A stretch of 64,000 nt of DNA, from NCBI RefSeq assembly GCF_047030795.1, contig NZ_JBKYIC010000010.1; one strand, 5' to 3'. Source of the stretch: Frisingicoccus sp902471845 (GTDB lineage Bacteria > Bacillota > Clostridia > Lachnospirales > Lachnospiraceae). Both the position numbers and the translations under genes were made by a program. This document shows positions 25,955 through 35,100 of this stretch, piece after piece (position 1 is the stretch's first letter; each line of letters begins with the position of its first letter). Below the pieces are notes generated by a model that did not search any database, was not told the origin of the DNA, and saw only the letters and a program-made list of their open reading frames with translations.

Positions 25955-26286
25955 TAGTCTGATTTTCCTTTCGGAAGCAGATATTTTTTGCGGACATCTA
26001 TCTGGAACTGCCGCCACTTTTCCGTTTCCTCACGGAGCATCGGCGTGTCCACAAAGCCGAGGGCATTTGCCTTGACTGCAAGCTGATTGATACGGTTGCC
26101 GATGGCAGACAGCTCCCGCATTATCTGGTAGAACTCTGGGTCTGGCTTCTCACAGAGCCGATACCCTTTGACCATTGCACGGAGCAACGCTTCTTTGGAA
26201 CGCCCAGAGCGTTTTACAAGGGTCTGGAGATACTCTGCTTCTTCCTCATTCAAGCGGAACAGTACCTGCACATTTCGTTTTCGCAT
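25954..26286 (-). CDS. MobC relaxosome protein
   Basis: The 110-residue protein has an N-terminal ribbon-helix-helix-like segment (RNVQVLFRLNEEEAEYLQTL, then RSGRSKEALLRAMV) and the MobC core (MRELSAIGNRINQLAVKANA). It binds near oriT and helps the relaxase open the strands. It is coupled to the relaxase by a TAATG overlap. Confidence 0.9.
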   Translation of the reverse strand: MRKRNVQVLFRLNEEEAEYLQTLVKRSGRSKEALLRAMVKGYRLCEKPDPEFYQIMRELSAIGNRINQLAVKANALGFVDTPMLREETEKWRQFQIDVRKKYLLPKGKSD

Positions 26287-26398
26287 TTTCCACTTCCTCT
26301 CTCTTGGAGAGCCTGTTTATCTGTAAAAGGCACATCAGCACAACGCCTGTCAGACTGCCGAGTGCTGTGCCGATAATGAAAAACAAAAGCTCGCTCAT
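26246..26398 (-). CDS. Small one-helix membrane protein (DUF3789-like), 50 aa
   Basis: MSELLFFIIGTALGSLTGVV begins a single membrane helix, followed by a short charged tail. Small proteins of this form (DUF3789) are common next to mobC in this ICE family. It overlaps mobC by 41 nt and has GGAG upstream. Function unknown. Confidence 0.72.
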   Translation of the reverse strand: MSELLFFIIGTALGSLTGVVLMCLLQINRLSKREEVENAKTKCAGTVPLE

Positions 26399-26429
26399 TC
26401 TTAAAAACTCCTCTCTTTAAATTGGGGTA

Positions 26430-26497
26430 TTAGGGGCAGCCCCTAACAAGCGAATTTGTTTCCAGACGGCAGTCTGGATAACCAAATTCAGTGCTTG
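26430..26497 (-). other. Candidate origin of transfer (oriT)
   Basis: Three inverted repeats are packed in 68 bp between the PcfM-like and mobC-side genes: TTAGGGGC/GCCCCTAA (26430-26446), TCCAGAC/GTCTGGA (26461-26478), and an outer pair CAAGCGAATTTG/CAAATTCAGTGCTTG (26447-26497, imperfect). Nested hairpins immediately upstream of mobC and the relaxase gene are the usual oriT layout. The nick site cannot be fixed from sequence alone. Confidence 0.6.
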
Positions 26498-26504
26498 GTA
26501 AGAC

Positions 26505-26801
26505 TTAATCTTCGCACTCGTCCTCGTACACACATTCTCCGCATACGGGGCAGAAGTACGGACATTCCGAACAATCCTCATACTCAAGACAGGCGTCCTC
26601 GTCCTCATTGTCCTCGCAACCGTCCGTCAAAGACTCGGTAATGTCGGCTTCGCCGCAGACAAAATCGTCGTCGGTAAAGTCGATAAGGTCGGTATCGAAA
26701 AGGACGATTTCGGTCTTTTTCTTTGCTTCTTCGGGGCTGTCCGCATAGACGGAGATAGTCTTTTCATAGTGTCCTCGCAGGGTTACATCATACTTTTTCA
26801 T
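26505..26801 (-). CDS. DpnD/PcfM-like small acidic protein
   Basis: The 98-residue protein starts MKKYDVTLRGHYEKTISVYA, as in DpnD/PcfM family proteins. The C-terminal half is very acidic and Cys-rich (CSECPYFCPVCGECVYEDEC), suggesting metal binding. Function unknown. It lies on the far side of the candidate oriT from mobC. Confidence 0.75.
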   Translation of the reverse strand: MKKYDVTLRGHYEKTISVYADSPEEAKKKTEIVLFDTDLIDFTDDDFVCGEADITESLTDGCEDNEDEDACLEYEDCSECPYFCPVCGECVYEDECED

Positions 26802-26875
26802 TGGGTAAATTCCTCACTTTCGTTCTTAAAATTGATTTGGTTTGTTGGCTTTGGGGCAAATAATTCAGCGGACAA

Positions 26876-27859
26876 TCAACGGGCATCACTCCTTTCACGG
26901 CTCGTCTTTTGCTGTTCCATACCTAAATAGGACAATAAAAAATCGTTGAAGTCCTTGCCGACAGGCGGAGGGTCATCAACGATTTCATAGTCTTTTTTGA
27001 GCAGTTCTTTCAATGCAGCGGTACAAAGCCGACCTGTTTTGTCATTGTCCAAATGCAAAATGATGGTCTTGATATGCGGATTTTCTTTCAAAAATGTGGT
27101 CAGAGCAATCGGCACTTTGCTGTCCTGTATCTCTTTCTTGGGCTGATACACGCCCGACAAAGAGAGCAGATTTTCTTTTCGGTAGTCCTTGCCCTCGCAT
27201 TTGAGGTAGGTGGCATAGGACAATAAATCAATGGCGGCTTCAAACAAATGCACCGTGTCTGTCGGCTCTTTCGCCAACAGTCGGAACGAATACCGCTTAT
27301 CGCTGCCCGATGCGTCCTGCTTAAAAGTGCTTCCGAGGGTACTGCGGCAGGCAGCATACTTGGGTGTTCCGCTTTCGTCTTTGCCAACAAAAACAGCGTT
27401 GTGGTACTCGGCACTCTCAAAAATCGTACAGTCCGCAACGCAGTCCTGTATGAGCTGATAGTCAATGCCACGCCCGAAAAGGTACTGTATCACTCTGTCG
27501 CAGTTCTTAAATCTGTTCGGTAGTAACAGCTCTTTCGGCTCGTCTTTCTTTGGAGCAGGGGGCGGCGGTATCCAATGACCGACCTCGCCTGTGAGCTGTT
27601 GCACGGCTTCCACAAAGGAATACTCCTTGACCTTGATGAGATAATCAAGGGCGGAAACGCCGCCGAAACCTCTCGACCACCAATACCATTTGCCGTTGGA
27701 AATCTTCAAGCTGTCGTGTTCTCTGGTACAGTAAACATTACCTGCCACACGCCTTAGATTACTCGGCTCATAGTGCTGCAAATAAGTCAGCAAGTCCAAT
27801 TGCCGTGCCTGCTCAATCACGGCAGGGTCAAGCTGAACATAGGGTTTTGATACTCTCAA
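26876..27859 (-). CDS. Primase-like protein (zinc-finger remnant, DUF3991 and toprim)
   Basis: The 327-residue protein has an N-terminal CHC2-like part (NVYCTREHDSLKISNGKWYW, then ALDYLIKVK), a DUF3991-like middle (YLFGRGIDYQLIQDCV), and a C-terminal toprim-type fold (HLFEAAIDLLSYA, then IILHLDNDKTG with the acidic DND). It likely primes or processes DNA during replication of the transferred strand. The N-terminal zinc finger seems incomplete. The start is a TTG with GGAGGTGA upstream. Confidence 0.8.
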   Translation of the reverse strand: MRVSKPYVQLDPAVIEQARQLDLLTYLQHYEPSNLRRVAGNVYCTREHDSLKISNGKWYWWSRGFGGVSALDYLIKVKEYSFVEAVQQLTGEVGHWIPPPPAPKKDEPKELLLPNRFKNCDRVIQYLFGRGIDYQLIQDCVADCTIFESAEYHNAVFVGKDESGTPKYAACRSTLGSTFKQDASGSDKRYSFRLLAKEPTDTVHLFEAAIDLLSYATYLKCEGKDYRKENLLSLSGVYQPKKEIQDSKVPIALTTFLKENPHIKTIILHLDNDKTGRLCTAALKELLKKDYEIVDDPPPVGKDFNDFLLSYLGMEQQKTSRERSDAR

Positions 27860-27890
27860 TAGATAAAATCACCTCCAGAAATAGAAAAAA

Positions 27891-27930
27891 CCGAGGGATT
27901 TTCCGTTAAGAAAACCTCTCGGCTATGTAA
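27891..27930 (-). promoter_or_regulatory. TTACATA-hairpin motif, copy 4 (before primase-like gene)
   Basis: On the minus strand TTACATAG is followed by a long stem (CCGAG/CTCGG plus an inner GGTTTT/AAAATCC pairing), then a T run and the ribosome site of the primase-like gene. Confidence 0.5.
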
Positions 27931-27988
27931 ATCTGTATTCAATTTTAGATGGGCAGGTCAGCGACAAACTGGAATTTTGGCAAGAAAA

Positions 27989-28017
27989 AAGCAGTCAATC
28001 CTAAAGACTAACTGCTT
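27989..28017 (-). terminator. Terminator after YcxB-like gene
   Basis: AAGCAGT and ACTGCTT form a 7-bp stem with further pairing inside, followed on the minus strand by TTTTTTCTTG. Confidence 0.75.
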
Positions 28018-28050
28018 TGTGTGTAGGGATATGAAGTTGTGAACTGGAAT

Positions 28051-28566
28051 TTACATTTTGACATTATTTAACAATAGTTGAGTCAATTCTTCTAACTCCC
28101 CAGTAGACAAATCATTTTTATCTATCAAAACCATTTTATTATCTTTTCGTTTAACATATATATACTGCCCCATAGTACCGTACTCTTTAAATGCAGTCCA
28201 ATAATTTTTGCTATATCCCATCTGGGAAATTGTTTCTATCCCTTCAGCGTCAAAATGATACTCTACAATTCCAGTACGAAAAGACTTATCTAAGAGTAAC
28301 TCCGCTTTTTTCAATACAAATTTTTGAAAAGACTTTGCATTAAACGCAAGAAGCAGACAAACTATTCCAAGCACCATATAGATATACCATAAAATAGCAG
28401 GAGAATTTATAATTAAAAATATGCTACTAAAAATAATGACGATACCCAAAATCATCAGAAGCGGAACCGCTATCTTACGCTTGCGAACATTTCCTTTACT
28501 TTCCAAAGCAATTTTAATTGCAGTTTCTTTTTTTTCATCACTTAAATTCATACAATATTTAACCAC
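28051..28566 (-). CDS. YcxB-like membrane protein
   Basis: About 171 residues: two membrane helices (PLLMILGIVIIFSSIFLIIN and a WYIYMVLGIVCLLLAF segment) and a soluble C-terminal domain with the YcxB-like pattern (YHFDAEGIETIS, YVKRKDNKMVLIDKNDL). Function unknown. The GTG at 28566 is chosen for its GGTGG spacing; another in-frame start lies at 28590. Lower GC than its ICE neighbours and flanking terminators suggest a later insertion. Confidence 0.68.
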   Translation of the reverse strand: MVKYCMNLSDEKKETAIKIALESKGNVRKRKIAVPLLMILGIVIIFSSIFLIINSPAILWYIYMVLGIVCLLLAFNAKSFQKFVLKKAELLLDKSFRTGIVEYHFDAEGIETISQMGYSKNYWTAFKEYGTMGQYIYVKRKDNKMVLIDKNDLSTGELEELTQLLLNNVKM

Positions 28567-28671
28567 AAAATTACCACCTTTACTTTTCACAGTTCTATAA
28601 ATTCAAGTTTGCAGCTCTAATTATACCACATATCTATGAAAATTTCAACTCTGTTGAGCGATTTGACAACT

Positions 28672-28707
28672 GCCAGACAGAAACAGCATCTCCGTCTGGC
28701 TATGTAA
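28672..28707 (-). promoter_or_regulatory. TTACATA-hairpin motif, copy 5 (before YcxB-like gene)
   Basis: On the minus strand TTACATA is followed by GCCAGAC/GTCTGGC, a perfect 7-bp stem. It stands directly after the terminator at 28711 and about 105 nt before the YcxB-like gene. Confidence 0.45.
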
Positions 28708-28710
28708 AAA

Positions 28711-28735
28711 CGGCATCAGCTTCACGCTAATGCCG
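28711..28735 (-). terminator. Terminator after 28757 gene
   Basis: CGGCAT and ATGCCG, with inner AGC/GCT pairing, followed on the minus strand by TTTTTA. Confidence 0.75.
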
Positions 28736-28756
28736 CCTTTTTCTTCGGTCAGTCCG

Positions 28757-29086
28757 TTATAAAATTCCTGCTTTTTTGAGATACCCTACACTATCATAGC
28801 AGCCACGAAAATAGACGGACTGCATTTCCATATCCGTAAGCTTGTTTTTCAGCTCCATTGCCTCAATGAGAGCCGCACATTCTTCCTCGGTCAGTTCCGC
28901 AGACTTCTCCGTATCGAACACGCCGAACACCTTTGGATATTTCTCATACAGGCTCTCAATCTCGACTTGCACGGCACGGTATTCCTCGTTTTCCTTTGAG
29001 AGCTTTGCTATGACAGAGCTGAGATACTCGTTAAAAATATTGCTGTGGACATCTACAAATGTTTCAAATCTGAACTCGCCAGACAC
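28757..29086 (-). CDS. Uncharacterised ICE protein, about 109 aa
   Basis: A soluble, mostly helical, acidic protein (FRFETFVDVHSNIFNEYLSS, then ELTEEECAALIEAMELKNK). No family recognised. The GTG at 29086 has GGAGG 8 nt upstream. It is downstream of the giant helicase gene (79-nt gap) and closed by a terminator. Confidence 0.65.
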   Translation of the reverse strand: MSGEFRFETFVDVHSNIFNEYLSSVIAKLSKENEEYRAVQVEIESLYEKYPKVFGVFDTEKSAELTEEECAALIEAMELKNKLTDMEMQSVYFRGCYDSVGYLKKAGIL

Positions 29087-29163
29087 CTTTACCACCTCCG
29101 CTGTTTGCTAATCTATACCTATTATAATGCCCAGATTTCCACAATACAAATGTGCAAATGCCG

Positions 29164-32100
29164 TTACCGTTCCAAATCCTTATTTTTTCTTTCGGGAAGT
29201 TCGTTGTCTTGCTCTGGCTCGGTGTCAATGGCAGAGGGGTCTTTTTCGTTCAAATTCAGCTCAATATTGAGAGCGTTCAGCCTGTCGGTTTTCTCTTTCA
29301 GCTCCTCCTCAAATGCAAAAGGCTTCTTGACTTCGACCTTTGCATTTTCAAGCTGTGTAACAATTTCCTCCTTTCTTGTCTTTGCGGCTGTAAGCATAGC
29401 AGGAAGTCTTGACAGCTCATTCTCAATTCGGGTCAGATTACCGAGAGCGTCCGAGCCTAACTCAACCTTGTGCCTGCTCTTTCCGCAGAGATTTAAGCAA
29501 TAGTTTGAATTAACAGGGTCGTAATAAACCTCCAACTTGAAGCCACGGTAACTGCCGATTTCGGTAGGCTTTGACAGCGGATTTTCTTTGCAGAGTGCAA
29601 GAAGCATTTGTCCTGCGTCCGCTTTTTCGGTGTAGGTCACGCCCTGCAAGGTCATCGGGCAGAACTTATCCTCGCCCTGTGGCTTGTGCTGTTCGGCAAG
29701 GACGGTATCTGCTTCATAGCCTGTAATGCGTTCCTCATACTCCTTAATCAGCTTTGGGAACTGCTGTAAAATTCTGTCCTCAAGGTCGTAATGCTCGGAC
29801 AGATAGCTCTGTTTCAGCACTCGGAGCTTCGATACCTGTATATCCAAATCCATTTTTTCTTTGAAACGCTCGTCGCCTGTTGCAAGCATTTTAACTTCCG
29901 CAAAGGACAAAGCAACCTCGTCCACATCTTCAGCAGAACGGATAGGACTTTTGCTTGTCATTATCTGGCTAATGAATTTCTGCTTGCTTTCCACTAACTG
30001 ATAAAGGTAGGCATCAAAGGTCTGCTCGGTAACATAGCGGTAAACTTCAACCTCTGGGAACATATTGCCCTGCCTTTCAATTCGCCCCTGCCTTTGTTCG
30101 AGGTCAGAGGGTCGCCACGGACAATCCAAATTGTGAATAGCGATAAGGCGGTCTTGGACATTTGTGCCTGCTCCCATTTTCGGGGTAGAGCCGAGTAACA
30201 CACGGACTTCGCCGCTTCGTACCTTTGCAAACAGTTCCTTTTTCTGTGCATCGGTGGTGGCTTCGTGGATAAACCGTACCTGTTCGGCAGGGATACCACG
30301 CTCGGTGAGCTTCCCCCGAATATCATCATAAATATTAAAGCTGCCGTCATTTTTCGGAGTGGAGAGGTCGCAGAACACAAGCTGCGTTGCTTTCGTGTCG
30401 GCGTGTTCCTCCCAGATACGATAGACATTATCCACGCAGGCATTGACCTTGCTGTCGGGGTCATCGGGCAGCATCGGGTCAATCATTCTCTGGTCGAGTG
30501 CAAGTTTTCGCCCGTCATTCGTGATTTTGAGCATATTGTCGATGTTCGGCTCAACAGCTCTGGCACGGACTTTCTCGGCTCGCTTGGCAAGGTTGGCGAC
30601 CATTTCTGTCTGTATCTCGCTCGGCTTGGTCTTGATATTGTGGTAATTGACCTTTGGAACGGGGAGCTTCAACATATCGGCGGTTTGAATGTCCGCAACC
30701 TCTCGGAACATCTGCATAAGCTCTGGCAGGTTATAGAACTTGGCAAATCTCGTCTTGGCTCGGTAGTTTGTACCCTCTGGGGCAAGCTCTAAAGCCGTGA
30801 CGGTTTCTCCGAAAGTGGACGCCCAACTGTCAAAATGCTGTAAGCCGTTTTGCATCAGCGTGTCATACTGCAAGTACCTTTGAACAGAATACAGCTCCAC
30901 CATTGAGTTTGAAACAGGCGTACCCGTTGCGAATACCGTACCTCGGCTGCCTGTGATTTCGTCCAGATAGCGGCACTTCATAAAGAGGTCGGAGCTTTTC
31001 TGTGCTTCGGTCTGGGCAATGCCGCCCACATTCCTCATCTTGGTGTAGAGGTACAGGTTCTTGTAAAAATGACTTTCGTCAATGAACAGACGGTCAACGC
31101 CCAATTCCTCAAAATCAATCACGGTGTCTTTCCGCTTGGTGTCGTTGAGCTTGTCGAGCTTCGCTTGGATTGATTTTCGGGTTTTCATTAGCTGCTTGAC
31201 CGTGAACTGTTCGCCGTGGGATTTCTGAATATCGTCAATGCCCATCTCTATATCGTCAAGCTGTCTTTGGAGCTGCTCCCTCTGGCGTTCCATACTCATC
31301 GGTATTTTTTCAAACTGGCTATGCCCTATGATGACCGCATCGTAATCGCCTGTGGCTATTCTGCCGCAGAACTTTTTACGGTTGGCGGTTTCAAAGTCCT
31401 GCTTTCGTGCCACTAAAATATTGGCACTCGGATACAATCGCAGATACTCGGAAGCCCACTGACCGACAAGGTGATTTGGTACAACAAACATAGATTTCTG
31501 GCAGAGTCCGAGCCGCTTGCTCTCCTGTGCGGCTGCGACCATTTCAAAGGTTTTGCCTGCACCGACCTTGTGTGCAAGGAGCGTGTTGCCGCCGTAAAGG
31601 ATATGGGCAATCGCATTGACTTGGTGAGGTCGGAGCGTGATTTCTGGGCTGATACCTCCGAAAGTGATATGTCTGCCGTCATACTCACGGGGGCGGACAG
31701 AGTTAAAGGTATCGTTGTAAGAACGGACAAGGCGGTTTCTGCGTTCGGGGTCTTTCCAAATCCAATCCTGAAACGCCTGCTTGATAACTTCCTGCTTTGC
31801 CTGTGCCGCCGTTGTTTCCTTGTGGTTGAATACTGCCTTTTTGTTGCCGTTTTCGTCGTAAACATAGTCAAAGATACGCACATCACGCAGATTAAGCGTG
31901 TCCTCGATAATACGATAGGCGGAAGCCCTCTTTGTACCGTAGGTGCTGTCCGCCTTGACATTGCTGTAATCGGAACTCTTATTCTCGATAAACCAATCGC
32001 CGTTCATCGCTGTGTAGCGTACCTTGATTTTGCCTGCCGCATAGTTTGACGGAGTTAAAAGCTCCATAACAAACTGCTGAATATCCTCCTGCGGTATCCA

Positions 32101-35100
32101 AGTAGCACCAAGTCGGACGGAGATTTCGCCTGCACTCAAATCCTTTGGAATAACCTTTTTGAGTGCTTCGGCGTTGATTATAAGCTCTGGGTCTGTCTTT
32201 GCCGCCGTTTCTGCAATCACAAGTTTATTGCGGACATTGCCAGACAGGTATTCGTCTGCGGTCACATATTTTGCAGGCTCGGATTGGGGTATCTTAAAGA
32301 TAACGCCCTGTAAATCACGGATTAGCTCCGCCTGTTCCTTGCCTGTCAACTTCGCCATAAACGGCAAATCCACACGGGCTTTTTCTCCGATGGAGATTGC
32401 AAGGGCTTCGCTTGCCGTTTCCACGGAAGTCACGGCACGGTGGGGCTTGATAGTCCTCTTGGAGAACATATCGGCTTTCCGTTTGAAATTGCCCTCGTCG
32501 TCAAGCACCTCCAGAGAGCATAAAAGGAAGTAGCTCTCGTCCGAAGCAAACGCCAGATAGTTCCCTCGGCTGTTGATAAGACCGTACTTTGCGGTGTAGG
32601 CGTCGTACAGTCGGTTAAGGTTTTCCTGCTCGGTGCGTATGAGTTCCTCTGGATAATCCTCGGTCTGGGATGCTATGAGCTTCCGCACACAATCCCTTAT
32701 TTCCACCAAGCCTTTTACACGGCTCTCGGCAGTCATTGAGAGATTGGCAGGGGTCATCACATTGTTTTCACGGAAATACACCTTGCCGTTTACCAGAGTG
32801 TAGGAGAAGTTTTTAACGCTTGGGTCGGCAGGGATAGCCTCGTCCTGCCCGTCGGAGATTTCGTCAATCTCATATTCTGGAATTTCGCCGTTGATGTTCT
32901 GCACGGCTTCGTGGAGCAGCTCGGCAAGGGGAATATCCTTTTTCGCTTTGCAGGCAGCGTCCATCTTCCCGAAGCGTGTGCTTTCCATTACCATATCGCC
33001 CATAACCATCTCTGGGTGTTTAACAAAATAGCTGTTCATCGTAACGCCGTTTTCGTCCGTATCAAGGTGTACCCAATCTGGCTCGATGTCGATTACTCGG
33101 TCACGCTTCTGCAAAATGAGAATATCACTTGTGACCTCTGTGCCTGCGTTTGCCCGAAAAGTATTGTCGGGCAGACGGACAGCTCCCAACAGCTCGGCTC
33201 TCTGGGCGATATATTTCCGCACCTCTGGACTCGCTTTATCCATCGTACCCTTTGAGGTAATGAACATCACAACGCCACCGGCACGGGCTTTATCCAATGC
33301 CTTTGCGAAAAAGTAATCGTGTATGCGGAAATTCTGGGCGTTGTATCGGCTGTCATTGACCCGAAAATCTCCAAACGGCACATTGCCAAGCACCACATCA
33401 AAGTAGTCATCTGGCAGCTTTGTTTTCTCAAAACCCTCTATGGCGATATTCGCTTTCTGATAGAGCTGCTTTGCAATCCTGCCTGTCAAAGAGTCGATTT
33501 CTACGCCGTGGAGCTTTGATTTTTCCATACTGTCGGGAAGCAGACCGAAGAAATTGCCTGTACCGCAGGACGGCTCCAAGATGTTGCCCTCGGAGAAACC
33601 CAGACGGTCAAGTGCTTCATACATTGCCTTGATAACAATAGGCGGAGTATAAAAGGCAGTCAGCGTGGACTCTTTTGCGGCACGGTATTCCTCTGGAGAG
33701 AGGGTTACATACAGCTCCTTAAATTCATTTGCCCAAGCCGCATTGTTCTCATCAAACGCCATAGACAGACCGCCCCAACCCACATATCCTGCAAGTATTT
33801 TTTGTTCTTCGGGTGTGGCAAGACGGTTTTCGATTTCAAGGTCGTGTAAGAGATTGACTGCCGCCATATTTGCCTTAAACTTTTCCTTTGCTCCGCCAAT
33901 ACCTAAAGTATCCTCGGTAATACGGTAGTTGCTGCGGTCAGAGGTAACGGCAGGAGCTTTTTCTTTTTCGGGAAGTGACTCTGCCTGCTCCTGTGCTTTA
34001 AGCCATTCACGGACACGGGGCAGCTTCTCCACACGGTTAATCGGGAAGCCTGCTTCGTTCTGGAATGTGATGTCACGCATCGAAACATCGCCGCTGATTT
34101 TTCCAACACTTTCGATGACATAGCGGCGGTTATCAAGCGTGATTTCCTTGCCGATGAGGTCGTCTGTCTGCTCCATAGCAGGGGCAGGAGCTTCCGCACT
34201 ATTAAGCGTATCCGCAACCGCCTGTGCTTCTTCCTCGCTGTTAAAAGTCTGGTAGATACCGTCAATATCGTAATATCTGCCGTCCTGTGTATCGGAAACA
34301 ACATTGTTATCACGAATAATAAACGGCTCGTCAAATGCGTCTGAGGTCTGCTCCACGGTAAAGCGTGGTGTATCTTCAGATTGCTCCGCTTCTTCGGGAA
34401 CTCTAAACCATTCGCTTTCGGTAGCCATTATCTCGGCAAGGAGCGTTTCGTCCTCTTTCGTCAGCTCGGTGTGCTGCTCCAGATAGGGAATGAACTGCTC
34501 ACGCCCGAAACGCAAGCTCTCCATCTTCTCTCGGTAGTAGTCCTCGCCTTGCTTTTTCCACTCTGGGATAAAGGGGCAGTTCGGGGATAGGCAGTAATCA
34601 TAGTAATTTTTGATATGGGCAATCAAATCGCCCTCGCCGTCGCCAATGTCAAACCGCCCGTCATAGTGGAAGTCCTCACCGTCAAAAACAGCGGAAATCT
34701 CAAAATCGGTCTTGTGATACCAACCGATATTTTTATCGCCTTCACGCTCACGGTGCTGTTTTTCGTCCAGAACGCCAAGCAGCTTATTCCCAAGAGCAAA
34801 GCTCAAATTGGTAAAACGGTCATTGAACTCCTTATCATAAAAGGCAGGGTGTTCCGAAAAACCGATAGAGAATGTCAAACTGTCTGGCTTTTTCTCAGAG
34901 AGTGTTTCTGTTTTCTGCTTCTCGGTAACGACTACTTTCAAGTGGTCGTTTGCCGCATTTTCCTTTAGCTTTTCTTCAAGGTCGCCACGGCTCAACTCTT
35001 TGCCGAACAGCGGGAACTCCACATTTTGCAGAGAAACGCTGTCCTCGGAAATGGTCACTACCTCATACTTATCCGCACCGATATACACCACATCGCCCTC

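Noticed and set aside
30265..30792. Plus-strand frames of up to 175 codons inside the giant helicase gene
   Set aside because: All are shadows of the minus-strand coding sequence, without ribosome sites or conserved domains.
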